Source: Siphonodentalium dalli
Taxonomy: Eukaryota; Mollusca; Scaphopoda; Gadilida; Siphonodentaliidae
Direction of reading: 5' to 3'
Assembly: GCA_032622095.1 (NCBI GenBank)
Contig: CP136064.1
Coordinates: 2,972,280 to 3,036,279, forward strand
Length of the DNA stretch: 64,000 nt
Below, piece after piece: positions 38,501-52,000 of the stretch. Each line of letters begins with the position of its first letter. Positions within the stretch are counted from its first letter, which is position 1. The translations under genes and the position numbers were made by a program. Below the pieces are notes generated by a model, which saw nothing but the letters and a program-made list of their open reading frames with translations, was not told the DNA's origin and ran no database searches.

Positions 38501-40420
38501 TTTGAGAGACCTCGGCCTTGTCGGACATCTTGTTTGATAGACCCCGGCCTTGTCGGACATCTTGTTTGAGAGACCTCGGCCTTGTCGGATATCTTGTTTG
38601 AGAGACCTCGGCCTTGTCGGACATCTTGTTTGAGAGACCTCGGCCTGGCGGACATCTTGTTTGAGAGACCTCGGCCTTGTCAGACATCTTGTTTGAGACC
38701 TCGGCCTTGTCGGACATCTTGTTTGAGAGACCTCGGCCTGGCGGACATCTTGTTTGAGAGACCTCGGCCTTGTCGGACATCTTGTTTGAGACCTCGGCCT
38801 GTCGGACATCTTGTTTGAGACCTCGGCCTTGTCGGACATCTTGTTTGATAGACCTCGGCCTTGTCGGACATCTTGTTTGATAGACCTCGGCCTTGTCGGA
38901 CATCTTGTTTGATAGACCTCGGCCTTGTCGGACATCTTGTTTGAGACCTCGGCCTTGTCGGACATCTTGTTTGAGACCTCGGCCTTGTCGGACATCTTGT
39001 TTGATAGACCTCGGCCTTGTCGGACATCTTGTTTGATAAACCTCGGCCTTGTCGGACATCTTGTTTGATAGACCTCGGCCTTGTCGGACATCTTGTTTGA
39101 TAGACCTCGGTCTTGTCGGACATCTTGTTTGATAGACCTCGGCCTTGTCGGACATCTTGTTTGATAGACCTCGGCCTTGTCGGACATCGTGTTTGAGACC
39201 TCGGCCTTGTCGGACATCTTGTTTGAGACCTCGGCCTGGTCGGACATCTTGTTTGATAGACCTCGGCCTTGTCGGACATCGTGTTTGATAGACCTCGGCC
39301 TTGTCGGACATCTTGTTTGAGAGACCTCGGCCTTGTCGGACATCTTGTTTGAGAGACCTCGGCCTTGTCGGACATCTTGTTTGAGAGACCTCGGCCTTGT
39401 CGACATCTTGTTTGAGAGACCTCGGCCTTGTCGGACATCTTGTTTGAGAGACCTCGGCCTTGTCGGACATCTTGTTTGAGAGACCTCGGCCTTGTCGGAC
39501 ATCTTGTTTGAGAGACCTCGGCCTTGTCGACATCTTGTTTGAGACCTCGGCCTTGTCGGACATCTTGTTTGAGAGACCTCGGCCTTGTCGGACATCTTGT
39601 TTGAGACATCGGCCTTGTCGGACATCTTGTTTGAGAGACCTCGGCCTGGCGGACATCTTGTTTGAGAGACCTCGGCCTTGTCGGACATCTTGTTTGAGAG
39701 ACCTCGGCCTTGTCGGACATTTGTTTGAGAGACCTCGGCCTTGTCGGACATCTTGTTTGAGACCTCGGCCTTGTCGGACATCTTGTTTGAGCGACATCGG
39801 CCTTGTCGGACATCTTGTTTGAGAGACCTCGGCCTTGTCGGACATCTTGTTTGAGAGACCTCGGTCTTGTCGGACATCTTGTTTGAGAGACCCCGGCCTT
39901 GTCGGACATCTTGTTTGAGAGACCTCGGCCTTGTCGGATATCTTGTTTGAGAGACCTCGGCCTTGTCGGACATCTTGTTTGAGAAACCTCGGCCTGGCGG
40001 ACATCTTGTTTGAGAGACCTCGGCCTTGTCAGACATCTTGTTTGAGACCTCGGCCTTGTCGGACATCTTGTTTGAGAGACCTCGGCCTGGCGGACATCTT
40101 GTTTGAGAGACCTCGGCCTTGTCGGACATCTTGTTTGAGAGACCTCGGCCTTGTCGGACATCTTGTTTGATAAACCTCGGCCTTGTCGGACATCTTGTTT
40201 GAGAGACCTCGGCCTGGCGGACATCTTGTTTGAGAGACCTCGGCCTTGTCGGACATCTTGTTTGAGAGACCTCGGCCTTGTCGGACGTCTTGTTTGAGAG
40301 ACCACGGCCTGTCGGACATCTTGTTTGAGAGACCTCGGCCTGTCGGACATCTTGTTTGAGAGACCTCGGCCTTGTCGGACATCTTGTTTGAGAGACCTCG
40401 GCCTTGTCGGACATCTTGTT
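32590..40420. repeat. tandem duplication, period 3,984 bp
   Basis: The stretch from about 32.6 to 36.4 kb is repeated at about 36.6 to 40.4 kb with a constant offset of 3,984 bp. The CATCTAG, GGAATTCTTG and CTAGACCTCGGATTG variants all recur at that spacing. Confidence 0.8.
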
Positions 40421-41179
40421 TGAGAGACCTCGGCCTGGCGGACATCTTGTTTGAGAGACCTTGGCCTTGTCGGACATCTTGTTTGAGAGACCTCGGCCTT
40501 GTCGGACGTCTTGTTTGAGAGACCTCGGCCTGTCGGACATCTTGTCTGAGAGACCTCGGCCTTGTCGGACATCATGTTTGAGACCTCGGCCTTGTCGGAC
40601 ATCTTGTTTGAGAGACCTCGGCCTGTCGGACATCTTGTTTGAGAGACCTCGGCCTGTCGGACATCTTGTTTGAGACATCGGCCGTGTCGGACATCTTGTT
40701 TGAGACCTCGGCCTGTCGGACATCTTGTTTGAGACCTCGGCCTTGTCGGACATCTTGTTTGATAGACCTCGGCCTTGTCGGACATCTTGTTTGAGACCTC
40801 GGCCTTGTCGGACATCTTGTTTGAGACCTCGGCCTTGTCGGACATCTTGTTTGATAGACCTCGGCCTTGTCGGACATCTTGTTTGATAAACCTCGGCCTT
40901 GTCCGACATCTTGTTTGATAGACCTCGGCCTTGTCGGACATCTTGTTTGATAGACCTCGGCCTTGTCGGACATCTTGTTTGATAGACCTCGGCCTTGTCG
41001 GACATCTTGTTTGAGAGACCTCGGCCTTGTCGGACGTCTTGTTTGAGAGACCTCGGCCTGTCGGACATCTTGTTTGAGAGACCTCGGCCTTGTCGGACAT
41101 CTTGTTTGAGAGACCTCGGCCTTGTCGGACATCTTGTTTGAGAGACCTCGGCCTGGCGGACATCTTGTTTGAGAGACCT

Positions 41180-44100
41180 TGGCCTTGTCGGACATCTTGT
41201 TTGAGAGACCTCGGCCTTGTCGGACGTCTTGTTTGAGAGACCTCGGCCTGTCGGGCATCTTGTTTGAGAGACCTCGGCCTTGTCGGACATCATGTTTGAG
41301 ACCTCGGCCTTGTCGGACATCTTGTTTGAGAGACCTCGGCCTGTCGGACATCTTGTTTGAGGAATAGAACTCGGCCTGTCGGACATCTTGTTTGAGACCT
41401 CGGCCGTGTCGGACATCTTGTTTGAGACCTCGGCCTGTCGGACATCTTGTTTGAGACCTCGGCCTTGTCGGACATCTTGTTTGATAGACCTCGGCCTTGT
41501 CGGACATCTTGTTTGATAGACCACGGCCTTGTCGGACATCTTGTTTGATAGACCTCGGCCTTGTCGGACATCTTGTTTGAGACATCGGCCTTGTCGGACA
41601 TCTTGTTTGAGACCTCGGCCTTGTCGGACATCTTGTTTGATAGACCTCGGCCTTGTCGGACATCTTGTTTGATAAACCTCGGCCTTGTCGGACATCTTGT
41701 TTGATAGACCTCGGCCTTGTCGGACATCTTGTTTGATAGACCTCGGCCTTGTCGGACATCTTGTTTGATAGACCTCGGCCTTGTCGGACATCTTGTTTGA
41801 TAGACATCGGCCTTGTCGGACATCGTGTTTGAGACCTCGGCCTTGTCGGACATCTTGTTTGAGACCTCGGCCTGGTCGGACATCTTGTTTGATAGACCTC
41901 GGCCTTGTCGGACATCGTGTTTGAGAGACCTCGGCCCTTTCGGACATCTTGTTTGAGAGACCTCGGCCTTGTCGGACATCTTGTTTGAGAGACCTCGGCC
42001 TTGTCGGACATCTTGTTTGAGAGACCTCGACCTTGTCGACATCTTGTTTGAGAGACCTCGGCCTTGTCGGACATCTTGTTTGAGAGACCTCGGCCTTGTC
42101 GGACATCTTGTTTGAGAGACCTCGGCCTTGTCGGACATCTTGTTTGAGAGACCTCGGCCTTGTCGACATCTTGTTTGAGACCTCGGCCTTGTCGGACATC
42201 TTGTTTGAGAGACCTCGGCCTTGTCGGACATCTTGTTTGAGACATCGGCCTTGTCGGACATCTTGTTTGAGAGACCTCGGCCTGGCGGACATCTTGTTTG
42301 AGAGACCTCGGCCTTGTCGGACATCTTGTTTGAGAGACCTCGGCCTTGTCGGACATCTTGTTTGAGAGACCTCGGCCTTGTCGGACATCTTGTTTGAGAC
42401 CTCGGCCTTGTCGGACATCTTGTTTGAGAGAACTCGGCCTTGTCGGACATCTTGTTTGAGACCTCGGCCTTGTCGGACATCTTGTTTGAGAGACCTCGGC
42501 CTGTCGGACATCTTGTTTGAGAGACATCGGCCTTGTCGGACATCTTGTTTGAGACCTCGGCCTTGTCGGACATCTTGTTTGAGAGACCTCGGAGTGTCGG
42601 ACATCTTGTTTGGGAGACATCGGCCTTGTCGGACATCTTGTTTGAGACCTAGGCCTTGTCGGACATCTTGTTTGAGAGACCTCGGCCTTGTCGACATCTT
42701 GGTTGAGACCTCGGCCTTGTCGGACATCTTGTTTGAGAGACCTCGGCCTTGTCGGACATCTTGTTTGAGAGACCTCGGCCTTGTCGGACATCTTGTTTGA
42801 GACCTCGGCCTTGTCGGACATCTTGTTTGAGACCTCGGCCTTGTCGGACATCTTGTTTGAGACCTCGGCCTTGTCGGACATCTTGTTTGAGAGACCTCGG
42901 CCTTGTCGGACATCTTGTTTGAGACCTCGGCCTTGTCGGACATCTTGTTTGAGAGACCTCGGCATGGCGGACATCTTGTTTGAGACCTCGGCCTTGTCGA
43001 CATCTTGGTTGAGACCTCGGCCTTGTCGGACATCTTGTTTGAGAGACCTCGGCCTTGTCGGACATCTTGTTTGAGAGACCTCGGCCTTGTCGGACATCTT
43101 GTTTGAGACCTCGGCCTTGTCGGACATCTTGTTTGAGACCTCGGCCTTGTCGGACATCTTGTTTGAGACCTCGGCCTTGTCGGACATCTTGTTTGAGAGA
43201 CCTCGGCCTTGTCGGACATCTTGTTTGAGACCTCGGCCTTGTCGGACATCTTGTTTGAGAGACCTCGGCATGGCGGACATCTTGTTTGAGACCTCGGCCT
43301 TGTCGGACATCTTGTTTGAGAGACCTCGGCCTTGTCGGGCATCTTGTTTGAGAGACCTCGGCCTTGTCGGACATCTTGTTTGAGAGACCTCGGCCTTGTC
43401 GGACATCTTGTTTGAGACCTCGGCCTTGTCGGACATCTTGTTTGAGAGACCTCGGCATGGCGGACATCTTGTTTGAGACCTCGGCCTTGTCGGACATCTT
43501 GTTTGAGATACCTCGGCCTTGTCGGACATCTTGTTTGAGACCTCGGCCTTGTCGGACATCTTGTCTGAGAGACCTCGGCCTTGTCGGACATCTTGTTTGA
43601 TAGACCTCATCCTTGTCGGACATCTTGTTTGATAGACCTCGGCCTTGTCGGACATCTTGTTTGAGAGACCTCGGCCTTGTCGGACATCTTGTTTGAGACC
43701 TCGGCCTTGTCGGACATCTTGTTTGAGAGACCTCGGCCTGGCGGACATATTGTTTGAGAGACCTCGGCCTGGCGGACATCTTGTTTGAGATACCTCGGCC
43801 TTGTCGGACATCTTGTTTGAGACCTCGGCCTTGTCGGACATCTTGTCTGAGAGACCTCGGCCTTGTCGGACATCTTGTTTGATAGACCTCATCCTTGTCG
43901 GACATCTTGTTTGATAGACCTCGGCCTTGTCGGACATCTTGTTTGAGAGACCTCGGCCTTGTCGGACATCTTGTTTGAGACCTCGGCCTTGTCGGACATC
44001 TTGTTTGAGAGACCTCGGCCTGGCGGACATATTGTTTGAGAGACCTCGGCCTGGCGGACATCTTGTTTGAGACCTCGGCCTTGTCGGACATCTTGTTTGA

Positions 44101-47100
44101 GAGACCTCGCCCTTGTCGGACATCTTGTTTGAGAGACCTCGGCCTTGTCGGACATCTTGTTTGAGAGACCTTGGCCTTGTCGGACATCTTGTTTGAGACC
44201 TCGGCCTTGTCGACCTCGGCCTTGTCGGACATCTTGTTTGAGAGACCTCGGCCTTGTCGGACATCTTGTTTGAGACCTCGGCCTTGTCGGACATCTTATT
44301 TGAGAGACCTCGGCCTGGCGGACATCTTGTTTGAGAGACATCGGCCTTGTCGGACATCTCGTTTGAGACCTCGGCCTTGTCGGACATCTCGTTTGAGAGA
44401 CCTCGGCCTGTCGGACATCTTGTTTGAGAGACATCGGCCTTGTCGGACATCTTGTTTGCAACCTCGGCCTTGTCGGACATCTTGTTTGAGATACCTCGGC
44501 CTGGCGGACATCTTGTTTGAGAGACATCGGCCTTGTCGGACATCTTGTTTGAGAGACCTCGGCCTTGTCGGACATCTTGTTTGAGAGAGCTCGGCCTTGT
44601 CGGACATCTTGTTTGAGAGACCTCGGCCTTGTCGACATCTTGTTTGAGACCTCGGCCTTGTCGGACATCTTGTTTGATAGACCTCGGCCTTGTCGGACAT
44701 CTTGTTTGAGAGACCTCGGCCTTGTCGGACATCTTGTTTGAGAGACATCGGCCTTGTCGAACATCTTGTTTGAGAGACCTCGGCCTTGTCGGACATCTTG
44801 TTTGAGAGGCCTCGGCCTTGTCGGACATCTTGTTTGAGACCTAGGCCTTGTCGGACATCTTGTTTGAGACCTCGGCCTTGTCGGACATCTTGTTTGAGAG
44901 ACCTCGGCCTGGCGGACATCTTGTTTGAGAGACCTCGGCCTTGTCGGACATCTTGTTTGAGACCTCGGCCTTGTCGGACATCTTGTTTGAGAGACCTCGG
45001 CCTGGCGGACATCTTGTTTGAGAGACCTCGGCCTGGCGGACATATTGTTTGAGAGACCTCGGCCTGGCGGACATCTTGTTTGAGACCTCGGCCTTGTCGG
45101 ACATCTTGTTTGAGACCTCGGCCTTGTCGGACATCTTGTTTGAGAGACCTCGGCCTGGCGGACATCTTGTTTGAGAGACCTCGGCCTTGTCGGACATCTT
45201 GTTTGAGACCTCGGCCTTGTCGGACATCTTGTTTGAGAGACCTCGGCCTGGCGGACATCTTGTTTGAGAGACCTCGGCCTGGCGGACATATTGTTTGAGA
45301 GACCTAGGCCTGGCGGACATCTTGTTTGAGACCTCGGCCTTGTCGGACATCTTGTTTGAGAGACCTCGGCCTTGTCGGACATCTTGTTTGAGAGACCTCG
45401 GCCTTGTCGGACATCTTGTTTGAGAGACCTCGGCCTTGTCGACATCTTGTTTGAGACCTCGGCCTTGTCGGACATTATGTTTGATAGACCTCGGCCTTGT
45501 CGGACATCTTGTTTGAGAGACCTCGGCCTTGTCGGACATCTTGTTTGAGAGACCTCGGCCTTGTCGAACTTCTTGTTTGAGAGACCTCGGCCTTGTCGGA
45601 CATCTTGTTTGAGAGGCCTCGGCCTTGTCGGACATCTTGTTTGAGAGGCCTCGGCCTTGTCGGACATCTTGTTTGAGAGACCTCAGCCTGGCGGACATCT
45701 TGTTTGAGAGACCTCGGCCTTGTCGGACATCTTGTTTGAGACCTCGGCCTTGTCGGACATCTTGTTTGAGAGACCTCGGCCTGGCGGACATCTTGTTTGA
45801 GAGACCTCGGCCTCGGCCTGGCGGACATCTTGTTTGAGACCTCGGCCTTGTCGGACATCTTGTTTGAGAGACCTCGGCCTTGTCGGACATCTTGTTTGAG
45901 AGACCTCGGCCTTGTCGGACATCTTGTTTGAGAGACCTCGGCCTTGTCGACATCTTGTTTGAGACCTCGGCCTTGTCGGACATTATGTTTGATAGACCTC
46001 GGCCTTGTCGGACATCTTGTTTGAGAGACCTCGGCCTTGTCGGACATCTTGTTTGAGAGACCTCGGCCTTGTCGAACTTCTTGTTTGAGAGACCTCGGCC
46101 TTGTCGGACATCTTGTTTGAGAGACCTCAGCCTGGCGGACATCTTGTTTGAGAGACCTCGGCCTTGTCGGACATCTTGTTTGAGACCTCGGCCTTGTCGG
46201 ACATCTTGTTTGAGAGACCTCGGCCTGGCGGACATCTTGTTTGAGAGACCTCGGCCTGGCGGACATATTGTTTGAGAGACCTCGGCCTGGCGGACATCTT
46301 GTTTGAGACCTCGGCCTTGTCGGACATCTTGTTTGAGAGACCTCGGCCTTGTCGGACATCTTGTTTGAGAGACCTCGGCCTGGCGGACATCTTGTTTGAG
46401 AGACCTTGGCCTTGTCGGACATCTTGTTTGAGAGACCTCGGCCTGTCGGACATCTTGTTTGAGAGACCTCGGCCTTGTCGGACATCTTGTTTGATATACC
46501 TCGGCCTTGTCGGACATCGTGTTTGAGACCTCGGCCTTGTCGGACATCTTGTTTGAGACCTCGGCCTGGTCGGACATCTTGTTTGATAGACCTCGGCCTT
46601 GTCGGACATCGTGTTTGAGAGACCTCGGCCTTGTCGGACATCTTGTTTGAGAGACCTCGGCCTTGTCGGACATCTTGTTTGAGAGACCTCGGCCTTGTCG
46701 GACATCTTGTTTGAGAGACCTCGGCCTTGTCGACATCTTGTTTGAGAGACCTCGGCCTTGTCGGACATCTTGTTTGAGACCTCGGCCTTGTCGGACATCT
46801 TGTTTGAGAGACCTCGGCATGGCGGACATCTTGTTTGAGACCTCGGCCTTGTCGGACATCTTGTTTGAGAGACATCGGCCTTGTCGGACATCTTGTTTGA
46901 GAGACCTCGGCCTTGTCGGACATCTTGTTTGAGAGAGCTCGGCCTTGTCGGACATCTTGTTTGAGAGACCTTGGCCTTGTCGGACATCTTGTTTGAGAGA
47001 CCTCGGCCTTGTCGGACGTCTTGTTTGAGAGACCTCGGCCTGTCGGGCATCTTGTTTGAGAGACCTCGGCCTTGTCGGACATCATGTTTGAGACCTCGGC

Positions 47101-50100
47101 CTTGTCGGACATCTTGTTTGAGAGACCTCGGCCTGTCGGACATCTTGTTTGAGGAATAGAACTCGGCCTGTCGGACATCTTGTTTGAGACCTCGGCCGTG
47201 TCGGACATCTTGTTTGAGACCTCGGCCTGTCGGACATCTTGTTTGAGACCTCGGCCTTGTCGGACATCTTGTTTGATAGACCTCGGCCTTGTCGGACATC
47301 TTGTTTGATAGACCACGGCCTTGTCGGACATCTTGTTTGATAGACCTCGGCCTTGTCGGACATCTTGTTTGAGACATCGGCCTTGTCGGACATCTTGTTT
47401 GAGACCTCGGCCTTGTCGGACATCTTGTTTGATAGACCTCGGCCTTGTCGGACATCTTGTTTGATAAACCTCGGCCTTGTCGGACATCTTGTTTGATAGA
47501 CCTCGGCCTTGTCGGACATCTTGTTTGATAGACCTCGGCCTTGTCGGACATCTTGTTTGATAGACCTCGGCCTTGTCGGACATCTTGTTTGATAGACATC
47601 GGCCTTGTCGGACATCGTGTTTGAGACCTCGGCCTTGTCGGACATCTTGTTTGAGACCTCGGCCTGGTCGGACATCTTGTTTGATAGACCTCGGCCTTGT
47701 CGGACATCGTGTTTGAGAGACCTCGGCCCTTTCGGACATCTTGTTTGAGAGACCTCGGCCTTGTCGGACATCTTGTTTGAGAGACCTCGGCCTTGTCGGA
47801 CATCTTGTTTGAGAGACCTCGACCTTGTCGACATCTTGTTTGAGAGACCTCGGCCTTGTCGGACATCTTGTTTGAGAGACCTCGGCCTTGTCGGACATCT
47901 TGTTTGAGAGACCTCGGCCTTGTCGGACATCTTGTTTGAGAGACCTCGGCCTTGTCGACATCTTGTTTGAGACCTCGGCCTTGTCGGACATCTTGTTTGA
48001 GAGACCTCGGCCTTGTCGGACATCTTGTTTGAGACATCGGCCTTGTCGGACATCTTGTTTGAGAGACCTCGGCCTGGCGGACATCTTGTTTGAGAGACCT
48101 CGGCCTTGTCGGACATCTTGTTTGAGTGACCTCGGCCTTGTCGGACATCTTGTTTGAGAGACCTCGGCCTTGTCGGACATCTTGTTTGAGACCTCGGCCT
48201 TGTCGGACATCTTGTTTGAGCGACATCGGCCTTGTCGGACATCTTGTTTGAGAGAACTCGGCCTTGTCGGACATCTTGTTTGAGACCTCGGCCTTGTCGG
48301 ACATCTTGTTTGAGAGACCTCGGCCTGTCGGACATCTTGTTTGAGAGACATCGGCCTTGTCGGACATCTTGTTTGAGACCTCGGCCTTGTCGGACATCTT
48401 GTTTGAGAGACCTCGGAGTGTCGGACATCTTGTTTGGGAGACATCGGCCTTGTCGGACATCTTGTTTGAGACCTAGGCCTTGTCGGACATCTTGTTTGAG
48501 AGACCTCGGCCTTGTCGACATCTTGGTTGAGACCTCGGCCTTGTCGGACATCTTGTTTGAGAGACCTCGGCCTTGTCGGACATCTTGTTTGAGAGACCTC
48601 GGCCTTGTCGGACATCTTGTTTGAGACCTCGGCCTTGTCGGACATCTTGTTTGAGACCTCGGCCTTGTCGGACATCTTGTTTGAGACCTCGGCCTTGTCG
48701 GACATCTTGTTTGAGAGACCTCGGCCTTGTCGGACATCTTGTTTGAGACCTCGGCCTTGTCGGACATCTTGTTTGAGAGACCTCGGCATGGCGGACATCT
48801 TGTTTGAGACCTCGGCCTTGTCGGACATCTTGTTTGAGAGACCTCGGCCTTGTCGGGCATCTTGTTTGAGAGACCTCGGCCTTGTCGGACATCTTGTTTG
48901 AGAGACCTCGGCCTTGTCGGACATCTTGTTTGAGACCTCGGCCTTGTCGGACATCTTGTTTGAGAGACCTCGGCATGGCGGACATCTTGTTTGAGACCTC
49001 GGCCTTGTCGGACATCTTGTTTGAGATACCTCGGCCTTGTCGGACATCTTGTTTGAGACCTCGGCCTTGTCGGACATCTTGTCTGAGAGACCTCGGCCTT
49101 GTCGGACATCTTGTTTGATAGACCTCATCCTTGTCGGACATCTTGTTTGATAGACCTCGGCCTTGTCGGACATCTTGTTTGAGAGACCTCGGCCTTGTCG
49201 GACATCTTGTTTGAGACCTCGGCCTTGTCGGACATCTTGTTTGAGAGACCTCGGCCTGGCGGACATATTGTTTGAGAGACCTCGGCCTGGCGGACATCTT
49301 GTTTGAGATACCTCGGCCTTGTCGGACATCTTGTTTGAGACCTCGGCCTTGTCGGACATCTTGTCTGAGAGACCTCGGCCTTGTCGGACATCTTGTTTGA
49401 TAGACCTCATCCTTGTCGGACATCTTGTTTGATAGACCTCGGCCTTGTCGGACATCTTGTTTGAGAGACCTCGGCCTTGTCGGACATCTTGTTTGAGACC
49501 TCGGCCTTGTCGGACATCTTGTTTGAGAGACCTCGGCCTGGCGGACATATTGTTTGAGAGACCTCGGCCTGGCGGACATCTTGTTTGAGACCTCGGCCTT
49601 GTCGGACATCTTGTTTGAGAGACCTCGCCCTTGTCGGACATCTTGTTTGAGAGACCTCGGCCTTGTCGGACATCTTGTTTGAGAGACCTTGGCCTTGTCG
49701 GACATCTTGTTTGAGACCTCGGCCTTGTCGACCTCGGCCTTGTCGGACATCTTGTTTGAGAGACCTCGGCCTTGTCGGACATCTTGTTTGAGACCTCGGC
49801 CTTGTCGGACATCTTATTTGAGAGACCTCGGCCTGGCGGACATCTTGTTTGAGAGACATCGGCCTTGTCGGACATCTCGTTTGAGACCTCGGCCTTGTCG
49901 GACATCTCGTTTGAGAGACCTCGGCCTGTCGGACATCTTGTTTGAGAGACATCGGCCTTGTCGGACATCTTGTTTGCAACCTCGGCCTTGTCGGACATCT
50001 TGTTTGAGATACCTCGGCCTGGCGGACATCTTGTTTGAGAGACATCGGCCTTGTCGGACATCTTGTTTGAGAGACCTCGGCCTTGTCGGACATCTTGTTT

Positions 50101-52000
50101 GAGAGAGCTCGGCCTTGTCGGACATCTTGTTTGAGAGACCTCGGCCTTGTCGACATCTTGTTTGAGACCTCGGCCTTGTCGGACATCTTGTTTGATAGAC
50201 CTCGGCCTTGTCGGACATCTTGTTTGAGAGACCTCGGCCTTGTCGGACATCTTGTTTGAGAGACATCGGCCTTGTCGAACATCTTGTTTGAGAGACCTCG
50301 GCCTTGTCGGACATCTTGTTTGAGAGGCCTCGGCCTTGTCGGACATCTTGTTTGAGACCTAGGCCTTGTCGGACATCTTGTTTGAGACCTCGGCCTTGTC
50401 GGACATCTTGTTTGAGAGACCTCGGCCTGGCGGACATCTTGTTTGAGAGACCTCGGCCTTGTCGGACATCTTGTTTGAGACCTCGGCCTTGTCGGACATC
50501 TTGTTTGAGAGACCTCGGCCTGGCGGACATCTTGTTTGAGAGACCTCGGCCTGGCGGACATATTGTTTGAGAGACCTCGGCCTGGCGGACATCTTGTTTG
50601 AGACCTCGGCCTTGTCGGACATCTTGTTTGAGACCTCGGCCTTGTCGGACATCTTGTTTGAGAGACCTCGGCCTGGCGGACATCTTGTTTGAGAGACCTC
50701 GGCCTTGTCGGACATCTTGTTTGAGACCTCGGCCTTGTCGGACATCTTGTTTGAGAGACCTCGGCCTGGCGGACATCTTGTTTGAGAGACCTCGGCCTGG
50801 CGGACATATTGTTTGAGAGACCTAGGCCTGGCGGACATCTTGTTTGAGACCTCGGCCTTGTCGGACATCTTGTTTGAGAGACCTCGGCCTTGTCGGACAT
50901 CTTGTTTGAGAGACCTCGGCCTTGTCGGACATCTTGTTTGAGAGACCTCGGCCTTGTCGACATCTTGTTTGAGACCTCGGCCTTGTCGGACATTATGTTT
51001 GATAGACCTCGGCCTTGTCGGACATCTTGTTTGAGAGACCTCGGCCTTGTCGGACATCTTGTTTGAGAGACCTCGGCCTTGTCGAACATCTTGTTTGAGA
51101 GACCTCGGCCTTGTCGGACATCTTGTTTGAGAGGCCTCGGCCTTGTCGGACATCTTGTTTGAGAGGCCTCGGCCTTGTCGGACATCTTGTTTGAGAGACC
51201 TCAGCCTGGCGGACATCTTGTTTGAGAGACCTCGGCCTTGTCGGACATCTTGTTTGAGACCTCGGCCTTGTCGGACATCTTGTTTGAGAGACCTCGGCCT
51301 GGCGGACATCTTGTTTGAGAGACCTCGGCCTGGCGGACATATTGTTTGAGAGACCTCGGCCTGGCGGACATCTTGTTTGAGACCTCGGCCTTGTCGGACA
51401 TCTTGTTTGAGAGACCTCGGCCTTGTCGGACATCTTGTTTGAGAGACCTCGGCCTGGCGGACATCTTGTTTGAGAGACCTTGGCCTTGTCGGACATCTTG
51501 TTTGAGAGACCTCGGCATGTCGGACATCTTGTTTGAGAGACCTCGGCCTTGTCGGACATCTTGTTTGATATACCTCGGCCTTGTCGGACATCGTGTTTGA
51601 GACCTCGGCCTTGTCGGACATCTTGTTTGAGACCTCGGCCTGGTCGGACATCTTGTTTGATAGACCTCGGCCTTGTCGGACATCGTGTTTGAGAGACCTC
51701 GGCCTTGTCGGACATCTTGTTTGAGAGACCTCGGCCTTGTCGGACATCTTGTTTGAGAGACCTCGGCCTTGTCGGACATCTTGTTTGAGAGACCTCGGCC
51801 TTGTCGACATCTTGTTTGAGAGACCTCGGCCTTGTCGGACATCTTGTTTGAGACCTCGGCCTTGTCGGACATCTTGTTTGAGAGACCTCGGCATGGCGGA
51901 CATCTTGTTTGAGACCTCGGCCTTGTCGGACATCTTGTTTGAGAGACATCGGCCTTGTCGGACATCTTGTTTGAGAGACCTCGGCCTTGTCGGACATCTT
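41180..52000. repeat. tandem pair of a ~5.0-5.8 kb block
   Basis: The order of markers from about 41.2 to 46.97 kb repeats from 46.97 to 52.0 kb. The offset is 5,792 to 5,824 bp at the left, 5,518 bp in the middle (43.6-45.5 kb) and 5,074 bp at the right, reflecting whole-monomer gains of about 306 and 444 bp in the left copy. The same block at 18.76 kb is followed by a related one at 23.80 kb (5,042 bp). Confidence 0.7.
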
